Source: Duodenibacillus massiliensis (GTDB lineage: Bacteria; Pseudomonadota; Gammaproteobacteria; Burkholderiales; Burkholderiaceae_F). Taken from it: 64,000 nucleotides of DNA. A program made the translations under genes and the position numbers. Location of the stretch: assembly GCF_900128485.1 (NCBI RefSeq), contig NZ_LT635861.1, positions 358,972 to 422,971 on the forward strand. Direction: 5' to 3'. Positions 55,395 to 63,143 of this stretch are shown here, one piece after another (position 1 is the stretch's first letter; every line of letters begins with the position of its first letter). The notes under the pieces are model-generated. The model was not told the origin of the DNA and ran no database searches. It was given only the letters and a program-made list of their open reading frames with translations.

Positions 55395-56768
55395 TTAGTT
55401 TTTAAGGCTGTGAATCGGTGCGGGGATGCGGCCGCCCAAGTTTGCAAAAGTTGAGCTGTCGCCGCCCGGGACGCGGATGATGCTTGCTTCACCCAAGAGT
55501 CCCCCGAAGACCGCCACGTCGCCAACTTTCTTGCCGGGGACCGGAATCACGCGCACGGCCGTCGTTTTGTTGTTGATCATGCCGATTGCGGCTTCGTCGG
55601 CAATCATGGCGGCGATGGTGTCGGCCGGCGTGTCGCCCGGAATGGCGATCATGTCCAGGCCCACGGAGCACACGCACGTCATCGCTTCGAGTTTTTCCAT
55701 CGTGAGGGCGCCTGAGCGGGCAGCGGCTTCAATCGCGCTGTCTTCGCTTACCGGAATAAAGGCGCCGGAGAGGCCGCCCACGTTGCCGGAAGCAAAGACG
55801 CCGCCCTTTTTCACGGCGTCATTGAGCATTGCAAGAATCGCGGTTGAACCCGGAGCTCCGATCGAAGACAGCCCCAGCGTCTGAAAGATTTCGCCCACGC
55901 TGTCGCCCACGGCCGGCGTGGGTGCAAGCGAGAGATCCGCCACACCGAACGGCAGATTCATTTCGCGGGCCACGTTGCGGCCGATCAATTCACCCACACG
56001 CGTTACCTTGTAGGCGGTGTGCTTGATGACTTCAGCGATTTCAGAAAGCGTCAGACGCCGGCCGGTTTCTTCAATGGCGCGCTGCAGGGCTTTGTTGACA
56101 ACGCCGGGGCCTGAGACCCCGACGTCAATCACCACATCGGGTTCACCGACGCCGAGATAGGCGCCCGCCATGAAGGGGACGTCCTGCGGAATGTTGCAGA
56201 ACACGACGAGCTTGGCGGCGCCGAGGCCGTCGCGCTCTGCAGTGGCTTCGGCAACGGCCTTCACGGTTTTACCCATGAGAGCCACGGCATCCATGTTGAT
56301 GCCGGCCTTGGTGCTGCCCACGTTAATCGACGAGCAGATGCGCTCGGTTGTGGCAAGCGCCTCAGGAAGCGCTTCAATGAGGTTTTTCTCGCCCGGGGTC
56401 ATGCCCTTTTCAACGAGAGCGCCGAAACCGCCGAGAAAGTTGACGCCAACGTCGGCCGCGGCATCGTCTAAAACCTTACAGGCACGGACCATCTGATCGC
56501 GGGTGAAGCCCGCGCCCACGGTCCCGATGGGGCTCACGGCAATGCGCTTGTTGACAACGGGGATGCCGTAGCGGTCGCCGATCATGTCGCAGGTTTCCAC
56601 AAGGCGCCGGGCGTACTTGCGGATCTTGCTTCTGACTTTGACTTCAAAGACGTCAAAGTCGTGGCTGGCGCAGTCAAAAAGGTTGATGCCGAGCGTGACG
56701 GTGCGTACATCAAGGTGTTCGCTCCGCAGCATATTGATGGTGGATAAAACCTCGCGTTCACTAAGCAT
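55395..56768 (-). CDS. UPF0210 (DUF711) PFL-like family protein
   Basis: A 457-aa protein of the UPF0210 family, distantly related to pyruvate-formate-lyase folds. Diagnostic blocks: EVLSTINMLRSEHLDVRTVTLGINLFDCASHD, VVNKRIAVSPIG, VDVGVSGPGVVN, SLAPTPAVGDSVGEI and the C-terminal GGDSSTFANLGGRIPAPIHSLKN. Biochemical function unestablished. It follows the ACT-domain gene by 36 bp; this UPF0237-UPF0210 pair is conserved in many bacteria, so they probably act together. Confidence 0.93.
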   Translation of the reverse strand: MLSEREVLSTINMLRSEHLDVRTVTLGINLFDCASHDFDVFEVKVRSKIRKYARRLVETCDMIGDRYGIPVVNKRIAVSPIGTVGAGFTRDQMVRACKVLDDAAADVGVNFLGGFGALVEKGMTPGEKNLIEALPEALATTERICSSINVGSTKAGINMDAVALMGKTVKAVAEATAERDGLGAAKLVVFCNIPQDVPFMAGAYLGVGEPDVVIDVGVSGPGVVNKALQRAIEETGRRLTLSEIAEVIKHTAYKVTRVGELIGRNVAREMNLPFGVADLSLAPTPAVGDSVGEIFQTLGLSSIGAPGSTAILAMLNDAVKKGGVFASGNVGGLSGAFIPVSEDSAIEAAARSGALTMEKLEAMTCVCSVGLDMIAIPGDTPADTIAAMIADEAAIGMINNKTTAVRVIPVPGKKVGDVAVFGGLLGEASIIRVPGGDSSTFANLGGRIPAPIHSLKN

Positions 56769-56804
56769 GGTGTTCTTTTTCCGGTAAAAGGCTCGTTAAT
56801 GGGG

Positions 56805-57365
56805 TCAGATGGCTTCAATGCGGTGCACGGCTTCAAAGATCGCACGGTGCTGCATCGTGAGGTTGAGATTCATCGCTTTGGCTCTTTCAAGCATCACGCG
56901 GTGAAGGCTGCGGGTGTCAATGTCATCGGGAATGCTCACTTCAAAAACCTGCATGGAGGAGCCGTCCCCTAACGGGAAAGCGCGCAGTGCCTCAATATTG
57001 ATGCCCTGCTCGCCGAAGATGTGCGCAAAAGTCCCCACGATGTCGTTGCGGTCCTTGCCGTAAACGCTGATCACAAAAGGCTGTGAGGCAGGGGCCTCGT
57101 GCTCGGGTTTTTCCATGTCGCGCGTGATGATGGAAAGCTTCATCTTCTTCTTTGCGGTCTCTTTTTCGAGGGCCTCTTGCAGAGCATTGTTGGAAAGGTC
57201 CGCGGGTTTGTCCACGACGTAGATGCCGGCAAACTGATTGTGCAGCGCCGTCTGCGTCATGTGTTCAATGTTGCAGTTAAGCCGCGTCATCACTGATGAA
57301 ACGCAGGCCACAACCCCGGGCTGATCCAGGCCGATGACGGCAACGATCACGTTGTTTGTCTGCAT
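56805..57365 (-). CDS. Double ACT-domain protein (UPF0237-type regulator)
   Basis: A protein of 186 aa with two ACT domains, the first at about residues 5-75 (VIVAVIGLDQPGVVACVSSVMTRLNCNIEHMTQ), the second at about 95-170 (FVISVYGKDRNDIVGTFAHIFGEQGINIEALRA). ACT domains usually bind amino acids. The ATG at 57365 has GGAGG about 9 nt upstream and is preferred to an extension starting at 57440. It is upstream of UPF0210 and probably co-transcribed. Confidence 0.88.
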   Translation of the reverse strand: MQTNNVIVAVIGLDQPGVVACVSSVMTRLNCNIEHMTQTALHNQFAGIYVVDKPADLSNNALQEALEKETAKKKMKLSIITRDMEKPEHEAPASQPFVISVYGKDRNDIVGTFAHIFGEQGINIEALRAFPLGDGSSMQVFEVSIPDDIDTRSLHRVMLERAKAMNLNLTMQHRAIFEAVHRIEAI

Positions 57366-57496
57366 GTGTAATGCCTCCGAAGACAGGTTTCCGCAGGAAA
57401 TACGGAAATTTTGAGAATGTATCTCTCCATCATAGCCCAAGCCCGCTGACGCGCCCTCTGTTAAGCGCCTTAGAGCCGGAAAATATTTCGGATGCT

Positions 57497-58297
57497 TCAG
57501 GCTGCCATGCGGGAAAAGACGGCCAGGGCACTCTCCCGGGCAAGACGGGCCAGATTTTCCGGGCTCACGCCGCGGATACGGGCGGCTTCTTCGCAGTAAA
57601 GGGCAATGTCGGCGGGATGCGTGCGGCTGTCCGCGTCGGCGCGCCGCCCGGGCGAGGGCATGTCGGGTGCGTCGGTTTCGAGCACAAAGTCCGTGTCGCC
57701 GATTTCAGCAAAAATGCGGCGGATGCGCTTGGAACCGGTGTACATGAGTGCGCCGCCGAAACCGAGCTTAAAGCCGAGATCAATGAGGCGCTTAGCCTGC
57801 TCAGATGACCCGTTAAACGCGTGAATGACGCCGCGTCTGACACCGCTTTTGCGGATTGCGGCGCTCACGGCATCCACGGCGTGGCGGGCATGTATGGAAA
57901 CAGGCAGATCAAACTCGGCGGCAAGCTTAAGCTGAGCGGCAAAAATGGGGAGCTGCTCAGCCACTGTCGGTGTCTCGATATAGCCGTCCAGTCCGATTTC
58001 GCCCACGGCGGCAAGACGGGGGTCGTCCGCGTGCGCACTCAGAAAGTCTTTAAGGGCCGTGAGTGCCGCTTCAGTTTCCTCTTCTTCAGGGAGAAAAAGG
58101 GGATGAATTCCCGCGGCGTAGTGCAGGCCGTAGGTGTGCGCGGCGGAGCGCGCCGCCTCAAAGCCCGCAGGAAACCCGGCGCACACAAGAATGTCGGTGA
58201 CACCGGCGGTGCGGGCTTCATGAACGAGCTCGGCCCGGTCTTTATCAAAGGCCGGACAGTCGAGGTGACTGTGCGTGTCAATAAGGCCTGCGGGCAT
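57497..58297 (-). CDS. tatD: TatD family metal-dependent DNase
   Basis: TIM-barrel metallo-hydrolase with the TatD signatures: [14 protein letters not shown] at the start, [46 protein letters not shown] and [12 protein letters not shown]. It degrades DNA/3' ends in repair or turnover; the paralogue number cannot be set from here. Length 266 aa. It ends the lolE-lolD-tatD minus-strand run, 6 bp after lolD. Confidence 0.93.
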   Translation of the reverse strand: MPAGLIDTHSHLDCPAFDKDRAELVHEARTAGVTDILVCAGFPAGFEAARSAAHTYGLHYAAGIHPLFLPEEEETEAALTALKDFLSAHADDPRLAAVGEIGLDGYIETPTVAEQLPIFAAQLKLAAEFDLPVSIHARHAVDAVSAAIRKSGVRRGVIHAFNGSSEQAKRLIDLGFKLGFGGALMYTGSKRIRRIFAEIGDTDFVLETDAPDMPSPGRRADADSRTHPADIALYCEEAARIRGVSPENLARLARESALAVFSRMAA

Positions 58298-58303
58298 CGG
58301 CGG

Positions 58304-58984
58304 TCATTCCTCCCGGATCGTGCCGTCTACAAGGCGCAGGACGCGGTCGCAGCGTGCTGCAATCGTGTTGTCGTGCGTGACGATTACGGCCGCAGCCCCG
58401 CAGTCGCGGGCGCTTTCGGCAAGAATGTCAAAAACGGCGACGGCGGTTTCGGCGTCAAGGTTCCCGGTCGGCTCATCGGCGAGGATGCAGACGGGATCAG
58501 CAGCCAGGGCGCGGGCCACCGCCGTTCGCTGACGCTCGCCCCCCGAGAGTTCCGACGGAAGGTGCTCGAGCCTTTCGCCCAAGCCCACTTTTTCCAAAAG
58601 TGCTTTGGCCTTGGCAAACGCCTTTTCCCGCGGCACGCGGGCAATCAGAAGCGGCATCGCCGCATTTTCCAGGGCCGTAAATTCCGGCAGCAGATGGTGA
58701 AACTGATAGATAAAGCCGAGCTTTCGGTTTCTGAGGGTGTCAAGCGCAGCGCCGTTTAGTCCGGCCAGTTCCTCGCCGTCTAAGCGGATGGAGCCCGCGT
58801 CAAACCCGTCAAGGCCGCCCGCAGCATGAAGCAGCGTACTTTTCCCGGAACCCGAGGCTCCGATTACCGCGATGGTTTCGCCGCGCTCCACGGAAAAGGT
58901 GACGTCTTTGAGAACCGGCACCACGCGGCCGTTTTCGGCGTAGCTTTTACGGACATGCTCTAAAACCAGGACGGGACTATTCAT
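58304..58984 (-). CDS. lolD: Lipoprotein-releasing system ATP-binding protein LolD
   Basis: ABC ATPase that powers release of outer-membrane lipoproteins from the inner membrane. Walker [16 protein letters not shown], signature [15 protein letters not shown], Walker [12 protein letters not shown] and the H-loop VIVTHD are all present. The ATG at 58984 ([15 protein letters not shown]) overlaps the lolE stop by 8 bp and is preferred over an upstream extension. Product 226 aa. Confidence 0.95.
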   Translation of the reverse strand: MNSPVLVLEHVRKSYAENGRVVPVLKDVTFSVERGETIAVIGASGSGKSTLLHAAGGLDGFDAGSIRLDGEELAGLNGAALDTLRNRKLGFIYQFHHLLPEFTALENAAMPLLIARVPREKAFAKAKALLEKVGLGERLEHLPSELSGGERQRTAVARALAADPVCILADEPTGNLDAETAVAVFDILAESARDCGAAAVIVTHDNTIAARCDRVLRLVDGTIREE

Positions 58985-60233
58985 AGCGCAGGGCCTCGGC
59001 CGGATGGGTGCGTGACGCGCGCCACGAGGGGTAAAGCGTCGCCGCAAGACTCAGAATAAAGCTCAGCACGGCAATGGGCACGATGTCTGAGGCTCTCGGA
59101 TCAGAGGGCATCTGACTGATGAAGTAGATTTCCCTGGGCAGAAACTGCGTGCCCAAAAGCGATTCAATCGCCGGAACGATCACATCAAGGTTCATGGCTA
59201 TCGCAAGGCCGGAAGCTACGCCCGCAGCGACACCCACGGCCGCAACCATGGCACCCTCGATGATGAAGATCATCATGATCGAGCGCTTTGAGGCGCCGAG
59301 CGTGCGCAGCACCGCAATGTCGGTCTGCTTTTCCGTCACGGTCATCACAAGGGCGGAGACAAGACCGAAAGCGCCCACAAGCACAATAAGGAAAAGAATC
59401 ACGGCCATCATGCGCTTTTCAACCTGCACGGCGGCAAACCAGGTGCGGTTTTGCTGCGTCCAGTCTGTGGCGTACTGGCCGCGGGGGAGTTTGGCCGACA
59501 CAGCGCGGGCAATTGCCGGGGCGTTCTGCATGTCGTCCGTGCGGATGCGAAGGCCTGCAGGGCCCCCGGTACGGTACAAAACGGCGGCGTCATCGATATG
59601 CATGAGGCTCATTGTGCTGTCGTACTCATAGTGCCCGGAGGAAAAAAGGGCACTGACCTTCATCTGCTTCATGCGCGGCACAAAGCCCGCAGGCGAAACA
59701 TTGCCCTTGGGGACGATGAGCGTGACGGTATCTCCGACCGTCACGCCGAGAAGACGCGCGAGGTCTTTGCCGAGAACGATGTTAAAGCTGCCTTTGGTAA
59801 GCGTGGCAAGCCCTTCTTTTCCGACGGTCTGCGCGAGTTCACTCACCTTGGGTTCTTCCGCGGGATCAATGCCGCGCACAAGTGACGCTCTGACCGTGCG
59901 GCCGCCTGAGAAAAGCCCCTGGCCGGAAACAAAGGGTGCGGCGGCGGCAACCCCGTCAACTTCGGTAAGTTCCGCCGCTTCCGCCTTCCAGTCGGGTAGG
60001 GCCCCGGTGAGGCTAACCACCTCCACGTGCGAGAGCACCGAGAGCATGCGGTCACGGACTTCCTTCTGAAAGCCGTTCATGACGGAAAGCACAATGATGA
60101 GTGCCATCACGCCCACGGCGATGGAAGCGGTCGACATCCCGGAGATAAAACTCATAAAGCCGTCTTTGCGGCGCCCTCTGCGGCCCGCGCGCATGTAGCG
60201 CAGGCCGATCATGAGCTCAAACGGCAGGCTCAT
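58977..60233 (-). CDS. lolE: Lipoprotein-releasing system membrane protein LolC/LolE
   Basis: FtsX-like permease of the Lol system, 418 aa. The N-terminal FELMIGLRYMRAGR and a first membrane segment near residues 30-50 (SGMSTASIAVGVMALIIVLSVMNGF) are followed by a large periplasmic domain and three C-terminal membrane segments. A single gene of this kind next to lolD suggests a LolF-like homodimer or a second copy elsewhere. An IscB element lies directly before its start, so its native promoter may be displaced. Confidence 0.93.
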   Translation of the reverse strand: MSLPFELMIGLRYMRAGRRGRRKDGFMSFISGMSTASIAVGVMALIIVLSVMNGFQKEVRDRMLSVLSHVEVVSLTGALPDWKAEAAELTEVDGVAAAAPFVSGQGLFSGGRTVRASLVRGIDPAEEPKVSELAQTVGKEGLATLTKGSFNIVLGKDLARLLGVTVGDTVTLIVPKGNVSPAGFVPRMKQMKVSALFSSGHYEYDSTMSLMHIDDAAVLYRTGGPAGLRIRTDDMQNAPAIARAVSAKLPRGQYATDWTQQNRTWFAAVQVEKRMMAVILFLIVLVGAFGLVSALVMTVTEKQTDIAVLRTLGASKRSIMMIFIIEGAMVAAVGVAAGVASGLAIAMNLDVIVPAIESLLGTQFLPREIYFISQMPSDPRASDIVPIAVLSFILSLAATLYPSWRASRTHPAEALRYE

Positions 60234-60260
60234 AGAAATGCCGCGAGGAAACCCGCGTCT

Positions 60261-61538
60261 TCAGACGCGGGAGGAATCGCGGCCCTCCTTTCTCAGTTCA
60301 GTTAAAAACATCTTTCGCTTCTCAAGAAGCGAAAGTTTCTTGTAGGAAATGCCGGCAGAAATCTTTGTACCGTTCAGACGGCGCACATCGAATGCACCCG
60401 AGGAGCGTCTGCCAAAAATAAAGCCGACTTCCCCTTTGCACAGCACCTTGTCAAAGAGCCTGAAGCCGTGCACTAGGTATGGAGCCTGATGGCGCTTGCG
60501 CACACCGCCTTTGAGAATCGTCAGCTTGTGGATCTGGCGATTGTGGCGGCGCGTCTGTTTCTGAAACAGGTATTCGCCCCGACGTTTTGCGTCGAGGACG
60601 CCAGCAATGCAGAAAGCGTCCGCGCAATGCGTCTTCGGCAAGCCCGCGACGATGCGCTTGTGTTTGGTCAGATACCCGTAGGTATTCGTGACAGGCAATT
60701 CGGGATGGCGCTCGCGCAGGCGGTTGAGCACCGTCCAACGCATGATGCCCATGAAAGTCTCTGCCCTGAAAGAAGCGCCGCGCCGGGGACTGAACTGCTT
60801 CAACTTGCCTGCGTGATACGCCTTGTGGCACGCCTCACAGAGCGTGATGAGGTTGCCCAGCGCGTCGCCTCCCGTTTTCCGACTCTCAATGTGATGCACG
60901 TTGAGAATCAGATCTTTCGATCTGCCTTTGCAGGCTTGGCAAACGTGACCGTCGCGGAAAAGAACGTACTCGCGCACGTTCCAGAATCCGAGCTGGTCGC
61001 CCTGCTGATAGTCCGTGCCTTCGACTTCGGGATTCTTGATCTTCTGAATGTCGAAGGATGCGGTTTCAATCACGATTTTGGTGATCGGAAGCACTCGGCA
61101 AACCGCTTCAATGCGCGATATGTGCGCCTGAATGCGGTTCTCCACGGACGGCGCAAGCCAACCCTTGTGCTTTGATCGAACGCGATTATCAAAACGCGGC
61201 GCACGGCAGCGGGTCTTGCGGTTGCGTCGGGCGCGGCGAAGTGCCAAGCGATTCGAGAGCAAGCCCGTCACGTCCTGCCGCAGTTCGACCTCGGAAGCCA
61301 ACAACTCTTCCTTGGCGGTCGTTGCGCTCAGGCCGACGTGCTTGTAGCCCGCATCCACACCCAAGGTGATCGGCTGCTTGGTTTCGCCCGTCGGCACCGT
61401 CAGTTGAATCACAAAGGGCGTTCGGCGCACAGGCACGGCCTTCCCGGCCCGAAGGAGCTTACGCGCCTTGGGCGGGGAGCACGGCATGAGCGGTTGCCCG
61501 CGCATATTCAACACAAAAACTTTCAAAGTGTTCTCCAT
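60261..61538 (-). CDS. iscB: IscB RNA-guided nuclease
   Basis: Cas9-ancestor nuclease of OMEGA systems, 425 aa from the ATG at 61538 (MENTLKVFVL). Domains in order: PLMP domain (GQPLMPCSPPKARKLL, residues 14-29), RuvC-I with D62 (GVDAGYKHVGLSA), an Arg-rich bridge helix (about 97-123), RuvC-II with E158 (IVIETASFD), HNH at about 200-240 (CQAC ... NVHHI ... N229 ... CEACH) and RuvC-III with H304 and D307 (THCADAFC). All expected catalytic residues are present, so it looks active. An open frame runs 30 codons further upstream through the omegaRNA region without family similarity. Confidence 0.93.
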   Translation of the reverse strand: MENTLKVFVLNMRGQPLMPCSPPKARKLLRAGKAVPVRRTPFVIQLTVPTGETKQPITLGVDAGYKHVGLSATTAKEELLASEVELRQDVTGLLSNRLALRRARRNRKTRCRAPRFDNRVRSKHKGWLAPSVENRIQAHISRIEAVCRVLPITKIVIETASFDIQKIKNPEVEGTDYQQGDQLGFWNVREYVLFRDGHVCQACKGRSKDLILNVHHIESRKTGGDALGNLITLCEACHKAYHAGKLKQFSPRRGASFRAETFMGIMRWTVLNRLRERHPELPVTNTYGYLTKHKRIVAGLPKTHCADAFCIAGVLDAKRRGEYLFQKQTRRHNRQIHKLTILKGGVRKRHQAPYLVHGFRLFDKVLCKGEVGFIFGRRSSGAFDVRRLNGTKISAGISYKKLSLLEKRKMFLTELRKEGRDSSRV

Positions 61539-61820
61539 TGACGGATACCTCACGGGCTCCGTCTGCTCGACCTTGCGGTCGGTGGTGATCCTTCGCCAAT
61601 GTTGGAAAGGGTTTGTTGTCTGAAGCACCGCTCCTACCTCTCAGAGCTTTTAACCGCAGACCGCAGAGCGCGGGACTAGGATCGACATCCCGCGGTGCCT
61701 GTTTGCGTCCCGTCTTGCGACGGAACGGATTCCCAACCAACGGAGTCCGTCCGAAAACGGACTGAGGCTAGTCAACCAAGACTTGTTGCCAAGCCTCTGA
61801 CTTCAGTCAGGGGTAGTTGA
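61539..61820 (-). ncRNA. Predicted omegaRNA of iscB
   Basis: The 282 nt upstream of iscB are free of genes and rich in paired segments on the minus strand, as expected for an omegaRNA scaffold. Examples are the CCCCTGACT/AGTCAGAGG stem at the 5' side, AGTCCGTTTTCGGACGGACT, CCGTCGCAAGACGG and further GC-rich stems toward the ORF. The guide would be the roughly 16 nt just 5' of the element, i.e. the end of ybaK. Exact ends cannot be set without RNA data. Confidence 0.7.
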
Positions 61821-62321
61821 CTATTTATGTCCCTCTTCGATGGCCACATGCACGGGCACGGCCTTTAAGGCGTCAACCAAAACGCGCCCTGCTATTTTCA
61901 CAAGAAAACCGCGCCGACCGCCGTTGATGTAAATCTCGGGCATGTCAACGATGGTGGATTCCACATACACGGGCATCACCTTGCGCGTACCGAAGGGACT
62001 AGTGCCTCCGACCATATAGCCGGAATTGCGCTGCGCCTGCTCGGGTTTGCAGGGCGCAATGCTTTTGCGGCCCGTCTGACGCGCGAGGTTTTTGGTGGAG
62101 ACTTCACAGTCACCGTGCATCAGAATCACGAGGGGCTTGGCGTGCTCATCCTCCATGATGAGGGTTTTCACAACCTGGTGGTGGTCAACGCCCAGCTGGC
62201 GGCTGGCTTCCGCGGTGCCGCCGTGCTCCACATAGTTGTAGCTCATTTCAACAAAATCCACATTGTGTTTTTTGAGCCACTCGGTGGCGGGCGATGCGCT
62301 TTCGTGTTTGGATTTACTCAT
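61821..62321 (-). CDS. ybaK: Cys-tRNA(Pro)/aminoacyl-tRNA deacylase YbaK/EbsC
   Basis: YbaK-type deacylase hydrolysing mischarged Cys-tRNA-Pro. Family blocks: ATEWLKKHNVDFVEMSYNYVEHGGTAEASRQLGVDHHQVVKTLIME, TKNLARQTGRKSI, YMVGGTSPFGTRKVMPVYVE and INGGRRGFLVKI. The ATG at 62321 (MSKSKHES) gives 166 aa; the open frame before it reads into the gap to the ogt-like gene. The stop codon lies exactly at the left end of the IscB element. The C-terminus looks complete, but its last base(s) may come from the element. Confidence 0.93.
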   Translation of the reverse strand: MSKSKHESASPATEWLKKHNVDFVEMSYNYVEHGGTAEASRQLGVDHHQVVKTLIMEDEHAKPLVILMHGDCEVSTKNLARQTGRKSIAPCKPEQAQRNSGYMVGGTSPFGTRKVMPVYVESTIVDMPEIYINGGRRGFLVKIAGRVLVDALKAVPVHVAIEEGHK

Positions 62322-62376
62322 GATCAGTGTGCTGCGGCAGTGTTCTCTCCTGCCGCAGAAAAACGGTTTTCCGCGA

Positions 62377-62943
62377 TTATGCCGCGAAGGCGAGTTCGTG
62401 CAGTCTGAGCCAGGCGGCGATTTGTGAGAATTCTTGTTGTCCGAGCCAGGTTTTGGGGGCAAAAGTTGCGGGGTCGGTCACATCAAACCGTTTGATGTCG
62501 CCGGCAGCGGCCGCACGGTGGCAGGGAATCAAAAGCGGAAAGGGGTTTGAGGCCAATATCCGGCTCACCGCGGCCACGGCGCCCGGTCTGCCGCATTTGG
62601 CGGCAATTTCGGCATAGGAAAGAACGGTGCCCGGGGCGGTTTCACACAGCGTACGCAGCACCGAGCGGGAAAATTCCGGGAGGTTTGTGAGTCTGGGGAG
62701 CTCAAAAAGCCGGGCGACATCGTGCGCCGCGGCCGGTGCGGGTGCCGTGAGATAGCCCTCCAGCACGGCAAAAGCCCGGGCGATGACCTCGGGCGCTGCG
62801 TCCGGTGTTTCGCAGGGCGTGAAGTCAGGCTCAATCTGCCAGAGCGTGCCGAAGCATTCGGTGAGGATAAGGCTGCCCCAGGGGGCGGGCATGCGCCAGA
62901 GACTCCTTTCCGGGTCTTCGCCGTAAAGCGCAGTAAAAGACAT
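62377..62943 (-). CDS. ogt: Methylated-DNA--protein-cysteine methyltransferase
   Basis: Suicide repair protein taking alkyl groups from O6-alkylguanine. The active-site loop LLIPCHRAAAAG has the acceptor Cys; the upstream GTVLSYAEIAAKCGRPGAVAAVSRILASNPFPLL is the DNA-binding part. PCHR-AA replaces the usual PCHR-VV, a small change outside the nucleophile. Length 188 aa, in the Ogt/AdaC range. The ogt name rather than ada rests on the absence of an Ada N-terminal domain. Confidence 0.9.
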   Translation of the reverse strand: MSFTALYGEDPERSLWRMPAPWGSLILTECFGTLWQIEPDFTPCETPDAAPEVIARAFAVLEGYLTAPAPAAAHDVARLFELPRLTNLPEFSRSVLRTLCETAPGTVLSYAEIAAKCGRPGAVAAVSRILASNPFPLLIPCHRAAAAGDIKRFDVTDPATFAPKTWLGQQEFSQIAAWLRLHELAFAA

Positions 62944-62967
62944 GTGTGTTCCTTAATCCTTAGTTCC

Positions 62968-63005
62968 CGCCCAAAAGTTGTTACTACACATTTGGGCGGT
63001 TTTTA
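62968..63005 (+). terminator. Terminator-like hairpin
   Basis: CCGCCCAAA and TTTGGGCGG pair around a 14-nt loop and are followed by TTTTTAA on the plus strand. No plus-strand gene precedes it, so its role is unclear; it lies at the 3' end of the minus-strand gene fragment. Confidence 0.5.
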
Positions 63006-63143
63006 ATTGGGTATTCCTTTGCAGGCTTGATCCCGAGAAGCTTGTAGATGTCGTTGTGTTCTTTGACCATCTCGGCTGGAATAACAGTCTGATCAAAGAC
63101 TTTGGCCTTCTGAGTTCGCATGCGCGCGAGAATGCGGTCGAGG
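62984..63143 (-). pseudogene. 3' gene fragment beside the TnpB element
   Basis: About 50 codons, ending RTQKAKVFDQTVIPAEMVKEHNDIYKLLGIKPAKEYPIKNRPNV, run up to the right end of the TnpB element with no start codon of their own. They read like the C-terminal tail of a normal protein cut by the insertion. I cannot name the family. The end of the frame overlaps a CCGCCCAAA/TTTGGGCGG hairpin (62968-62999) that is followed by TTTTT on the plus strand. Confidence 0.45.

Larger units (their letters stand above)
60240..61820 (-). mobile_element. IS200/IS605-type element carrying iscB, no tnpA
   Basis: A 1.6-kb insertion between ybaK and lolE. The right end has a hairpin (60252-60260 with 60263-60271) overlapping the iscB stop codon; the left end (about 61780-61820) has a CCCCTGACT/AGTCAGAGG stem with GAA loop, typical of this family. 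No tyrosine-HUH transposase is present, so it must move with a TnpA from elsewhere. End coordinates are approximate. Confidence 0.8.

Noticed and set aside
54400..55398. 332-codon plus-strand open frame opposite the 431-aa gene
   Set aside because: Considered as the real gene, since the 431-aa protein is unrecognised. The minus-strand frame has better start context, an ATG near the upstream terminator and its own downstream terminator, so the plus-strand frame was set aside.
61539..61628. Longer IscB starting 30 codons upstream
   Set aside because: These codons lie in the predicted omegaRNA region, and the IscB family start (a short lead before the PLMP domain) fits the ATG at 61538.
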